From positions 186,001 through 250,000 of the forward strand of contig NZ_RSEJ01000004.1 in assembly GCF_009910675.1 (NCBI RefSeq): a stretch of 64,000 bases of DNA, read 5' to 3'. Source of the stretch: Photobacterium alginatilyticum (GTDB lineage: Bacteria > Pseudomonadota > Gammaproteobacteria > Enterobacterales > Vibrionaceae). Shown one piece after another: positions 56,770-64,000 of this stretch (position 1 is its first letter; the number at the start of each line of letters is the position of its first letter). The position numbers and the translations under genes are program-made. Under the pieces are notes generated by a model. The model saw nothing but the letters and a program-made list of their open reading frames with translations. It had not been told where the DNA came from and made no database searches.

Positions 56770-57693
56770 ATGTCGATTTTACCCAAGTATGTTTCTATTG
56801 TTGAAGTCGGCGCACGAGATGGCCTGCAGAATGAAAACCAAGTCACGACTGCTGACAAGGTCCACTTTATTAACCAACTCTCAGAAACAGGCCTAAAACA
56901 TATTGAAGTTGGTGCATTTGTCTCACCGAAATGGGTTCCACAAATGGCCGACTCTCTATCTGTTATAAACCAGATAAACCGTATTTCTGGCATTACCTAC
57001 TCGGCGCTGACACCAAATGTAAAGGGTTTCGAGCTCGCTCTTCAGGCTGGCGCAGATCAAGTCGCTATATTTGGTTCAGCCTCGGAAGGTTTCAGCCAAC
57101 ACAACATCAACTGTTCGGTCAGCGAAAGCTTGAAACGATTCGAACCTGTGATGGAACTGGCCCAGCAATACAAGATACCCGTGCGGGGATACCTTTCATG
57201 CGTCGCTGATTGCCCCTATGATGGTGCAACACCACCAACCAAAGTAGCCGAAGTGGCCAACGAGCTGATCAACCTTGGTTGTTATGAAATCTCACTTGGC
57301 GACACAATCGGAACCGCCACCCCGCTGCGTATTGCCAAAATGCTTGAATCAGTTAACCAACATATTCCCATTAACCAACTCGCCGTTCATTTTCACGATA
57401 CTTGGGGACAAGCACTGGCCAATATTTATCAAGCTTTAACCATGGGAATCAGTGTCATCGACAGCAGCACTTCAGGCCTTGGCGGTTGCCCCTATGCCGA
57501 CGGGGCGAGCGGTAACGTGGCAACCGAGGATGTTATCTACCTCTGCCACGGATTAGGCATCGACACTGGTATCGACTTAGACAAGGTTGCTGACGCAGGC
57601 TGGAATATATGCCAACAACTTGGCAAGTTACCATCATCAAAGGCCTCTCTTGCTATTCGAGCCAGAAAGATCAGAGACGAACAAAAAAGATGA
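56770..57693 (+). CDS. liuE: Hydroxymethylglutaryl-CoA lyase
   Basis: A 307-residue TIM-barrel lyase. Motifs: VEVGARDGLQNE at the start (catalytic Arg-Asp), SLGDTIGTATP, VHFHDTWGQALAN with metal-binding His residues, and the flexible loop GLGGCPYADGASGNVATED with the active-site Cys. It splits HMG-CoA into acetoacetate and acetyl-CoA, the end of leucine degradation. The ATG at 56770 has GGAG seven bases upstream, 16 bases after liuD. Last gene of the operon. Confidence 0.96.
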   Translation: MSILPKYVSIVEVGARDGLQNENQVTTADKVHFINQLSETGLKHIEVGAFVSPKWVPQMADSLSVINQINRISGITYSALTPNVKGFELALQAGADQVAIFGSASEGFSQHNINCSVSESLKRFEPVMELAQQYKIPVRGYLSCVADCPYDGATPPTKVAEVANELINLGCYEISLGDTIGTATPLRIAKMLESVNQHIPINQLAVHFHDTWGQALANIYQALTMGISVIDSSTSGLGGCPYADGASGNVATEDVIYLCHGLGIDTGIDLDKVADAGWNICQQLGKLPSSKASLAIRARKIRDEQKR

Positions 57694-57743
57694 TAGTTAC
57701 TTCGATCAGTGTAACCATCGTCAAAGACAAACGGGGCATTGCT

Positions 57744-58022
57744 TTATTGCTCAGACCTTAAGAAACGTTGCTCGGCTTCAAGTTCGTTCACTGCCCGCCA
57801 TATTTTCTGCTCCCTGGATTGATGCTTTTCAAAGTTATTAGTGATCCCTTCAACACTAAGCTCATCCATTGGGCCAATATATTGATCCGCATATCCAGAA
57901 AACAGTTTCCTAAACTCTTCCATCGTCGGCAAGCAGTTGTTGTCTTGCTCAAAGTCTTCGAAAATATCATTTACCGTTAGTGAAATATCTCTTTTAATTC
58001 CATCAAAGTCCGAACTATCCAT
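57744..58022 (-). CDS. Small acidic protein of unknown function
   Basis: A 92-residue soluble, acidic, helix-rich protein (begins MDSSDFDGIKRDISLTVNDIF) ending in a charged segment, ELEAEQRFLRSEQ. No signal peptide, membrane helix or known motif. The ATG at 58022 follows GCGGAG by ten bases; an upstream in-frame TTG at 58040 is possible. It is convergent with liuE. The 316 bases upstream (58023-58338) are AT-rich with no other gene seen. Confidence 0.55.
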   Translation of the reverse strand: MDSSDFDGIKRDISLTVNDIFEDFEQDNNCLPTMEEFRKLFSGYADQYIGPMDELSVEGITNNFEKHQSREQKIWRAVNELEAEQRFLRSEQ

Positions 58023-58338
58023 CGTGTTATTACTCCGCAAATAATCCTGTACTCCAATGTACAGATTTTCAAATCAAATAAAGTGTAGTTGATAATTTAT
58101 TACTTATAAGATTTTTGACTTTTTTTAACATTCAATCTGTAATTAACTGTAAGACACTGTTTCTGTTCCTGTTAACTATCTGAATATCAAGACACAATGA
58201 AATTAAATAACGCAAAAAAGTTAATTTTTTAGAAAAACATCTCATTTTTCAGGCGCAAGGTTTCAGAACAATAAAGTGACAGCTGAGTAAGCTACACTTA
58301 TATTATCTTTATTTCAAAAGCTTATCCGAGGTGAGGCA

Positions 58339-59445
58339 GTGATAACCCCGTTTCATTATCACCCCAGAAAGCCAGTGTGGTTTCAGGCTACTGCGCTCAC
58401 AAATTCGATTAAATACTCATCTTTGGTAATAAGTATTTTGCTCTCACCGCCTTCTAATGGGGAGGAATCATCATCTGAGTCTATGCTCAATGAATACAAA
58501 GGTGAGAAGGTAACTGAACCTGAGCAAGACGAGACCTTCCAATCATGGATTGACGACACACAACTGTCCATATCCGATACTATCCAAGAATATGGTGCCT
58601 CAGTTGACCACTTTGTCGGTAAAGCAGAAGATGAAGAACCCATAAGCAACCGAAGTTATTTACGCCTTCGGTTCAAGAGCCGCTATACCCACCGTGAACA
58701 TTTCGATCCTGATGCCAGTGTCTATTTAAAACTCGACCTTCCGCATACCAAGAAAAACTGGAAACTGATCTTTGAAACCGATCCGGATGACTTCGACCGA
58801 TTAGAGGATAAAGAGCGGAGTATTAGCAATAACAGTGACAATAGTCTAAACAGCGCAATCGGCGGTGTGCGCCTCCAGGGGAGAAAACTGGGAGAATGGA
58901 AAACCAATATAGACCTTGGGGTAAAACTCAAATGGCCATTAGACCCCTTCACTCGCGCTGACCTTCGTCGAGTTGACCAACTCAGTCACAATTGGACAAG
59001 TCGGTTCAAACAAGAAATTTTCTATTATCATTCAAAGGGACCGGGCAGCCTGTCCTCACTTGATCTCTATTACGCTCGCCGAGATGACCCCTCGACAATA
59101 TTAAAACTCAGTTCAAACTTGCAGTATCTTGATACAGACAATAATTGGGAATTTGTACAACAAACAGAAATCCTTGATCGTATTGATGATGATAACTTAC
59201 TTCAATACTCACTCGGTATCAGCGCAGACTCAAGACCCTCATACTCTATAACAAACTCATGGATATCCGCAGGGTGGAAACATCGGTTATACAAGCAGTG
59301 GTTATACCTGACAGTTACGCCCGAAATCGATTTTCAAGACAAATTTAACTACAAACTAAATCCGGGAATTATGGTAGAGCTCGAACTATTCTTCAGCTCA
59401 GACCGCGGTATCGACAGGTTAAAAAGAACCATACCAACACCTTAA
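58339..59445 (+). CDS. Predicted outer-membrane barrel-like protein, unknown function
   Basis: The 368-residue protein starts with a GTG (GAGG seven bases upstream). A basic N-terminus and hydrophobic stretch (KYSSLVISILLSPP, about residues 25-38) look like a long signal peptide. An acidic segment follows, then amphipathic strands such as YLRLRFKSRYTHRE, DASVYLKLDL, WKLIFETDPDDF and KQWLYLTVTPEIDFQDKF, spaced as in a beta-barrel. I do not recognise a family. It faces the autotransporter-like gene at 59472 tail to tail, and a membrane-bound regulator gene is nearby. Confidence 0.6.
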   Translation: MITPFHYHPRKPVWFQATALTNSIKYSSLVISILLSPPSNGEESSSESMLNEYKGEKVTEPEQDETFQSWIDDTQLSISDTIQEYGASVDHFVGKAEDEEPISNRSYLRLRFKSRYTHREHFDPDASVYLKLDLPHTKKNWKLIFETDPDDFDRLEDKERSISNNSDNSLNSAIGGVRLQGRKLGEWKTNIDLGVKLKWPLDPFTRADLRRVDQLSHNWTSRFKQEIFYYHSKGPGSLSSLDLYYARRDDPSTILKLSSNLQYLDTDNNWEFVQQTEILDRIDDDNLLQYSLGISADSRPSYSITNSWISAGWKHRLYKQWLYLTVTPEIDFQDKFNYKLNPGIMVELELFFSSDRGIDRLKRTIPTP

Positions 59446-59471
59446 TATGGTTTATCTCAAGCAGATAACCA

Positions 59472-60707
59472 TTAGTTCAGCGAGATACTTACCCCAATAG
59501 TAAATGAAGACGCTGACAGTTCATCAAGCCCGATAAGCGTACTGGCTTCAGCATAACCGTGCCAATCCTCATTAAAAGCACCAGAAAGCCCGAAATGCAT
59601 CCGTCCATATATAGCATCATCAGACTCAACAATAAGCGGCAGTACACTGCCAGAATGATCAGCTTTAAGCTGGCTGATGATCCGTTCGGATCCGCTATCA
59701 ATATCATAGTGGACATAACCGCGGACATAGGGCTGGAATATCCCCAAACTTGAACGGAACGGGTGGGATATGCTGACTCCCGTGATCACCATCGTTGATT
59801 CCAGATTGTTAATATTATCAACCTTAGATATCAGATAATTTGCATTACCTTTAGAAAGCCGTTCGGCATAGCGATCGGTGTCAGAAAGTGTATATTGGAG
59901 GCTACTTTCAAAGGCGATATTCAAATAATTGAAATCAATAACATAGCCGCCACCAAGCGAAAAAACCCATATGTCTGAATCAGCTTCACTCGTATCATTG
60001 ATAACACTATCACTGTAATGCGTGATACGCCTTTCTATATCAGTGTCCATTAATGCGTAGCTTGCAGTAAAATCAACATACCAATCATCTTGGAAATAAC
60101 TGAAGTAACCGGAGGCGACCAATCCGTCGACATCACTTTCAGTATTTTCCTGGGCACCATCGTAAAACGGCAAACCAAGCGCCAGACCAAATAAATAATG
60201 GTCATTCAATAAGTAATCACCCCCGAGAGTTAATGAGTACCCTTCTTGCTCCTGGTTTCTCGAGCCAGTAAACATCGAATTGTCATTATTGACGGCATTT
60301 GAGTTCACTCTGAAATAGGCGCCAAGCCGGGAGTAGTTTTGATCTCCCAGCAAACCATCCTGATATAGTGTTAGCTCAGAGTATTGGCCACCATAAGTCG
60401 TTGGCTGGGCATTCGATTTCATTGCGGTCCGTAAATTACTTGCCCGTTGGCCCATTTCACTGCTATTGCTGGCAAAATATGGCATCGAAGAAACTTGCCC
60501 AAGAGGAGCAGAAGCTGAGTCCGGTTTATCGCCTCTAAAATCACTAGCCAACGCCATCAAATCAGAAATTGCCTTATACACTTCAGAAGATAATCGGCTT
60601 GTAACCGACTCTTGCTGCTCGGCATCTGCGGCACTTACGGCGGGATGGCTCAACATGGTTCCTGCAACCAAGGCTGGTGTAATTAGTCTAATTAGCTTCG
60701 CAGACAT
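59472..60707 (-). CDS. Autotransporter-like outer-membrane beta-barrel protein without passenger
   Basis: A 411-residue protein with a clear signal peptide (cleavage near AVSA-ADA, about residue 27), a 100-residue helical/linker part and a C-terminal region with many amphipathic strands (YSLTLGGDYLLNDHYLFGLALGL, DDWYVDFTASYALMDTDIERR, IWVFSLGGGYVIDF, GYAEASTLIGLDE), the pattern of an autotransporter beta-domain. No passenger is present, so it is probably an independent outer-membrane protein. The final residues SISLN lack the usual terminal Phe. The role is unknown. Confidence 0.68.
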   Translation of the reverse strand: MSAKLIRLITPALVAGTMLSHPAVSAADAEQQESVTSRLSSEVYKAISDLMALASDFRGDKPDSASAPLGQVSSMPYFASNSSEMGQRASNLRTAMKSNAQPTTYGGQYSELTLYQDGLLGDQNYSRLGAYFRVNSNAVNNDNSMFTGSRNQEQEGYSLTLGGDYLLNDHYLFGLALGLPFYDGAQENTESDVDGLVASGYFSYFQDDWYVDFTASYALMDTDIERRITHYSDSVINDTSEADSDIWVFSLGGGYVIDFNYLNIAFESSLQYTLSDTDRYAERLSKGNANYLISKVDNINNLESTMVITGVSISHPFRSSLGIFQPYVRGYVHYDIDSGSERIISQLKADHSGSVLPLIVESDDAIYGRMHFGLSGAFNEDWHGYAEASTLIGLDELSASSFTIGVSISLN

Positions 60708-61063
60708 ACAACTTCCCCCAGAAATTATTGCCCTTCATCACAGTTAAATTGTTAAAATAGTCAGTAGCAATGAAGTCACTAATTAGTATAGGAAGCGAGC
60801 ACTTTTGCCCCTGTCGCAAAAATGACCATATCGATAATTTTTCAAACAAAAAAATCTGAACTGAAAAATAAATGCTAACAAGCAGTAAATGTTCATCTAT
60901 TTAATTGATATACAGCTCTTTTCTACTAAGACTCAAACTAGCTTCTATATATATTCTGTGGCAGTATTTAACTTTCATGTCATAGGATTTTGCATGAAAT
61001 CAATGGATTGTTTTGTGTCGAAATCTATAAAGCTAAAGTCACCTTCTATTGAGCAATACCAGC
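60708..61063. other. AT-rich divergent intergenic region
   Basis: The 356 bases between the leftward barrel gene and the rightward membrane-bound regulator are strongly AT-rich, suited to H-NS or ToxR-type control. A rightward 60-codon frame (60889-61071) overlaps the regulator start and has no good ribosome-binding site, so I leave it out. No hairpin or repeat stands out. Confidence 0.45.
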
Positions 61064-62368
61064 ATGCCTGATAACCACGAACAAACAGATAAAGTTATAA
61101 TCGGCAAAGCCCTCGTTTTTGATTGCTCGACTAAGCAGCTCTTAAACAAACAGCAAATCATTAAGTTAAACCGTGCTGAACGAGAAGTACTCTATACTCT
61201 GATAGCCAATGCACCCCGAATGGTGACAAAGGCCGAGCTGCTGAAGGCAGGCTGGGTAAGAAAAGAAGTCACTCCAACCTCTCTGTTTCAGACCATCCGT
61301 AACCTCAGGATAAAGCTCAAAGAAGAAGAGAAAGGGCAAATCATTGAGCTAGTACCTAAGCTGGGTTACAAAATAAACATCATGCAGCCCAGCAAGCCAG
61401 CCCCTTCGGATGAAACGCCTCATGAAACAATTAATAAATCACGACGCGGAACCAAGATCGCACTTTGTTTTGCATTTACTCTATTCGCAGGCCTCTCCAT
61501 ATTGTTATACAGCCATCTGAAAAGAGACCAATTTTATCATCGGACTATCACTGATGATGATAACAATACTGTGGTACTGCTATCTAAACTCGAAAGTGAT
61601 CTTATTCCACTACATGGTTATAGCAATCAGTATATTACCCCCAAAAGCATTCACGATAAGCTATTTTTCATTTCAAAATCAGATGAATACTATTCAATAG
61701 CTTTCTGTAATAAGACTAAGCAAAATTACTGCGATCCAGATTCAGCCCGTGCAGTAACCTTTAAGCATTTTGACATTGATACGTTTTGGCCGCTCTTAAC
61801 CGAGGAGTCAATGACGATAGGTGCGATGTCAGTTTATGAAAATAAGACCAATATGCAGGCTTCTGCAAAGTCATATAATTTATACCTCGAGAACGGCAAC
61901 ATCTACCCTAACCTGTCTCAATACTTCGTACGCAAAAAAGGCAAGGACACATGGAAGTTTACCGGGATCAGCTTCCGTATGAATAAAGATAAATCGGAGT
62001 TTGTCGCTATTTCATTTAAAGGAGGGCAATTCTCGTTGATTGAATCTAACATTTCGCCATTCATTGCCACCAGCAAGATAACCCCCGGATACTTCTATTG
62101 GATTAATTCTCAGGAAGAGCTCAAGAAAATGGGCGTGAAACTCCCTGGTGAAGTAAAGAACTATGAAAATAGCCTGTATACCAAGGCTGTTGGTTATGAC
62201 ACTTACATGTTATACCGGCAAAAAGGGCTCTTCCTTTGGTATTCACCGGATGTAGGTTTCTATTGGTATGCTCAGCAAGGAGAAACCGACTCAAACTTCG
62301 ACGAATATTTCCAGTTTGCCAAATGCCATGGGGATCTTCAGCTCAATCCTGATCCAGAATGTGACTAG
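61064..62368 (+). CDS. ToxR/CadC-like membrane-bound winged-helix regulator
   Basis: The 434-residue protein has an OmpR-type winged helix at residues 10-108 (LVFDCSTKQLLNKQQIIKLNRAE, then LFQTIRNLRIKLKEEEKGQIIELVPKLGYKI), a basic linker, one membrane helix at 131-151 and a periplasmic domain of about 280 residues with few Cys. This is the ToxR/CadC layout: DNA binding in the cytosol, sensing in the periplasm. The periplasmic part is not one I know. No companion toxS-like gene is obvious; the next gene encodes a small exported protein. The ATG at 61064 is preferred to a TTG at 61049, though neither has a good ribosome-binding site. Confidence 0.83.
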   Translation: MPDNHEQTDKVIIGKALVFDCSTKQLLNKQQIIKLNRAEREVLYTLIANAPRMVTKAELLKAGWVRKEVTPTSLFQTIRNLRIKLKEEEKGQIIELVPKLGYKINIMQPSKPAPSDETPHETINKSRRGTKIALCFAFTLFAGLSILLYSHLKRDQFYHRTITDDDNNTVVLLSKLESDLIPLHGYSNQYITPKSIHDKLFFISKSDEYYSIAFCNKTKQNYCDPDSARAVTFKHFDIDTFWPLLTEESMTIGAMSVYENKTNMQASAKSYNLYLENGNIYPNLSQYFVRKKGKDTWKFTGISFRMNKDKSEFVAISFKGGQFSLIESNISPFIATSKITPGYFYWINSQEELKKMGVKLPGEVKNYENSLYTKAVGYDTYMLYRQKGLFLWYSPDVGFYWYAQQGETDSNFDEYFQFAKCHGDLQLNPDPECD

Positions 62369-62378
62369 AGAACTCCGG

Positions 62379-62420
62379 TATAGTCTTGGTTCCGGCCCCC
62401 CTGCCGGAACCAAGACTATA
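62379..62420. repeat. 17-bp perfect inverted repeat after the regulator gene
   Basis: Arms TATAGTCTTGGTTCCGG (62379-62395) and CCGGAACCAAGACTATA (62404-62420) are perfect with an 8-base C-rich loop. It starts 10 bases after the stop. The place fits a terminator, but no T run follows and the stem is unusually long. Confidence 0.8.
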
Positions 62421-62488
62421 GCGATTCAGCTATACTATCCATGACATCAGATCCTCCATACAAATTCATAACGAAACGTGAGTATCCA

Positions 62489-62857
62489 ATGAATCGGTAT
62501 ATCTTCCCTGCTACAGTACTGGCGCTAGCTCTCTCCCCACATCTCTTTGCGGCAAACCTCGAAGCGGCTGCTGATGATGTCTGTGTTTGCCTTGAAGGGC
62601 CTTACCAACATGCGGAAGAAACATTAGCGCTCGTAAACGAGGCGCTGCAATCCGGCGACATGTCCAAGATATTAGCTTCACAAGATGAGATGATGAAAGT
62701 GATGAACACGTCTGAGCTGTGTATTGAAGACCTAAGTAAAAAATACCCAGATATCAGTACCGACGAGTCACTCCAGAAAGAGGTTATGCGTATTGCAGAC
62801 GAAAAATGCCCGAACCCTTTAGAACAGTTAAAAAGCGCCTCAGCCCCTTCAAGTTAA
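62489..62857 (+). CDS. Small exported protein of unknown function
   Basis: A 122-residue protein with a signal peptide (MNRYIFPATVLALALSPHLFA, cleavage near FAA). The mature part is acidic and helical with four Cys residues (DVCVCLEGPY, ELCIEDL, EKCPNPLEQ) that could pair in the periplasm. It lies 120 bases after the membrane-bound regulator on the same strand, so it might work with that regulator's periplasmic domain; this is only a guess from position. The ATG at 62489 is chosen because it begins the signal peptide. Confidence 0.65.
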   Translation: MNRYIFPATVLALALSPHLFAANLEAAADDVCVCLEGPYQHAEETLALVNEALQSGDMSKILASQDEMMKVMNTSELCIEDLSKKYPDISTDESLQKEVMRIADEKCPNPLEQLKSASAPSS

Positions 62858-62939
62858 GTACATAGCGAATACCTGAAAGTGCTTAATATAGCTATTGCCA
62901 TCCCCGCGTTATTTGTTAAATTATTGTAACAGCAGCTTA

Positions 62940-62948
62940 GGGGGGGGG
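62940..62948 (+). repeat. Run of nine Gs just before a small ORF
   Basis: Nine consecutive Gs end five bases before the ATG at 62954, in place of a normal ribosome-binding site. Such tracts are prone to slippage and can alter translation or promoter spacing. Confidence 0.85.
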
Positions 62949-62953
62949 TTGGT

Positions 62954-63247
62954 ATGTTAACGTTGAAACGGCTACTGTTTAGCACATTCATAAACTTACA
63001 GCCCTTTTTTAACCTGGCTTATCCGCTTTTGTTTGGCTTAAGTGTACTAGGTACTACATTAGGGATAATACTTATGGCGACACCTTCCAACGTGCACGAC
63101 TCCAGCCAACTGATATGTTTGGGCTTTGTGCTGACTGGAGTGTATCTGATGTTATTGAAAAAACACTACGCGTTGATCCTGGCCTGGGCTGATACTCGTG
63201 AGTGCCAGGTCATTCCGCTTAGAACTGATAACAGCCGACATTTGTGA
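62954..63247 (+). CDS. Small membrane protein of unknown function
   Basis: A 97-residue protein with two hydrophobic segments (about residues 22-43, LAYPLLFGLSVLGTTLGIILM, and 54-68, LICLGFVLTGVYLML), and a short basic C-terminal tail. No known motif. Its upstream region has a G9 tract where the ribosome-binding site should be. It is the last rightward gene before the convergent phasin gene. Coding status is likely but unproven. Confidence 0.5.
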   Translation: MLTLKRLLFSTFINLQPFFNLAYPLLFGLSVLGTTLGIILMATPSNVHDSSQLICLGFVLTGVYLMLLKKHYALILAWADTRECQVIPLRTDNSRHL

Positions 63248-63304
63248 GCAACAACTAGAAGCCTGGTGCAATATCTAACTAACAAGCTAGTTGATGTCAC
63301 TCAG

Positions 63305-63667
63305 TTATTTTTTCGCTTCGCGACGTTCCAATAGCGCTTCAATATTTGCTGTCAATTGATCGATCTTGTCATCAATACTGTCTAGGCGCTCATTATCCAT
63401 ACCAACCATTTTCTGAACCAATTGGTGAGCACGTTCTTCAGCAGAAACAGACTTATGGATACGAGTTGTATGAATACGCTCTTTCAGCTCAGATTCAACG
63501 CCTCGACCTTGTTCGATCAGGTCGTTGTACATAGCCTTACCTTTGCCCGAGAGCTGATTCAATTCATCCCCACCTTTCGCGTATACACCTAGCCCAGCAA
63601 GCCAAACCTTATTATGGAGCTTTTCTTCACGGGCTGAATCTTCTATTTTTCGTTCTTGGTCTTTCAT
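63305..63667 (-). CDS. Phasin-like / granule-associated helical protein
   Basis: The 120-residue protein is rich in Lys, Glu and Ala and helical. KVWLAGLGVYAKGGDELNQLSGKGKAMYNDLIEQG resembles the start of phasin and polyhydroxyalkanoate granule-associated proteins (usual pattern: W-L-A-G-L-G-ay-a-k), and the end (DERLDSIDDKIDQL-type, then LEALLERREAKK-like) is coiled coil. AGGA is eight bases before the ATG at 63667. No pha synthesis genes are in the window. It might coat storage granules; a general stress or regulatory role is also possible. Confidence 0.7.
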   Translation of the reverse strand: MKDQERKIEDSAREEKLHNKVWLAGLGVYAKGGDELNQLSGKGKAMYNDLIEQGRGVESELKERIHTTRIHKSVSAEERAHQLVQKMVGMDNERLDSIDDKIDQLTANIEALLERREAKK

Positions 63668-63807
63668 GATCTTGTCCTCATACACTAGCTTACAACTGCC
63701 AGCCAATGATAAAGCTGACTTCTTAGTATCAGGATAATGCTTTCAATTAGAGTGATCCCACTAATTTAGCGAATCATTCAGGTAATATGTACAGAATGAG
63801 GTAAACA

Positions 63808-63832
63808 AAAGCGGGAGTGCATCTCCCGCTTT
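63808..63832 (-). terminator. Terminator of the lipoxygenase-like gene
   Basis: Arms AAAGCGGGAG and CTCCCGCTTT with loop TGCAT, followed on the minus strand by TTTTGTTT. It starts nine bases after the stop at 63841. Confidence 0.88.
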
Positions 63833-63840
63833 CAGCTTAG

Positions 63841-64000
63841 TTAGATATTAATGCTAGGCGGGATTTTACTTGGTAACAGGAAGCTGTATTCTTCACGCGT
63901 TTCATTTCGGTCGTTGATGATTTTTTCAATCTCTTGCAAAGAGGCATTAAAGTCACAAAGCGGACCGCCTTCTTTCGTTATCCTGTCATCTTCAAACCAC
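63841..64000 (-). CDS. Lipoxygenase C-terminal end (rest outside window)
   Basis: The minus strand is open from the window edge to TAA at 63841-63843 and gives 52 residues. FNASLQEIEKIINDRNETRE then YSFLLPSKIPPSINI matches the end of lipoxygenases, which run N-x-x-L-x-x-IE-x-x-I-x-x-RN and finish Y-x-L-x-P-x-x-IPNSI-x-I. The terminal Ile, whose carboxylate is an iron ligand in this family, is kept. Lipoxygenases add oxygen to polyunsaturated fatty acids and are rare in bacteria, though known in some Pseudomonas, Shewanella and Photobacterium. The bulk of the gene, including the His ligands, is not visible. Confidence 0.72.
   Translation of the reverse strand, partial: WFEDDRITKEGGPLCDFNASLQEIEKIINDRNETREEYSFLLPSKIPPSINI

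Noticed and set aside
60889-61071. 60-codon frame before the membrane-bound regulator
   Set aside because: It overlaps the regulator start, lacks a good ribosome-binding site and codes for no coherent feature.
1-64000. Search for mobile elements, CRISPR arrays, tRNA or rRNA genes and integration sites
   Set aside because: No transposase, integrase, regularly spaced repeat or tRNA-like cloverleaf was seen on either strand by eye; short structured RNAs could still have been missed.

Overview
This 64 kb window is chromosomal DNA from a gammaproteobacterium, most likely a member of the Vibrionaceae (Photobacterium, Grimontia or Vibrio type). The basis is gene content: ravA-viaA, a GlyGly-CTERM protease, a MerR-type (LiuR) leucine/valine catabolism cluster, a DUF5718 protein, a thioredoxin 2 and a Vibrio-style RND pump. 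Base composition looks even. I saw no tRNA, rRNA, insertion sequence, phage or CRISPR array. Species-level assignment is not possible from the window alone.

Layout. 1-6556: 3' part of a pel exopolysaccharide operon (end of pelB, then pelCDEFG) with tight or overlapping gene junctions. 6656-8881: slipin/NfeD membrane-quality pair (minus strand). 9080-10178: a protein resembling prokaryotic ionotropic glutamate receptors, split by a frameshift in a G5 tract. 10273-13391: ravA-viaA. 13971-14858: GGDEF diguanylate cyclase. 14939-15763: orphan PstS behind a possible Pho box. 15815-20742: mercaptopyruvate sulfurtransferase, LpxR-like lipid A deacylase, nucleotidyltransferase, DUF5718 protein and a rhombosortase-type secreted trypsin. 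20808-25085: RND efflux pump. 25360-26298: a CysG-like protein with a relic methyltransferase domain. 26356-29841: DUF1097 protein, NagZ and a CSS-motif/EAL phosphodiesterase. 30194-32771: a 34-residue membrane peptide gene with its own terminator, a CDF transporter, TrxC and a lipoprotein.

Catabolic core. 33195-36428 encodes branched-chain 2-oxoacid dehydrogenase E1 alpha, E1 beta and E2, without an E3. After a DEAD-box helicase, GalE and several small genes, 42368-57693 holds two divergent operons. The leftward one runs thiolase, mmsA, acyl-CoA dehydrogenase, enoyl-CoA hydratase, 3-hydroxyisobutyryl-CoA hydrolase, mmsB and an SDR (valine/isoleucine branch). The rightward one runs liuR-liuA-liuB-liuC-liuD-liuE (leucine branch). 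One 45-bp inverted repeat between them looks like a shared operator with overlapping divergent promoters. With the upstream E1/E2 genes these cover most of branched-chain amino acid breakdown after transamination.

57744-64000 is the least familiar part: a small acidic protein, two predicted outer-membrane barrels of unknown role, a ToxR/CadC-like membrane-bound regulator, a small exported cysteine-containing protein, a short membrane protein directly behind a run of nine Gs, a phasin-like protein, and at the edge the C-terminal 52 residues of what looks like a lipoxygenase.

Cyclic-di-GMP is a recurring theme: PelD (receptor), the GGDEF protein and the EAL protein lie within 30 kb. The observations most worth following are the frameshifted receptor-channel protein, the lipoxygenase end, the relic CysG domain, the terminator-backed 34-residue peptide, the G9 tract and the unknown-function block at 57.7-63.3 kb.
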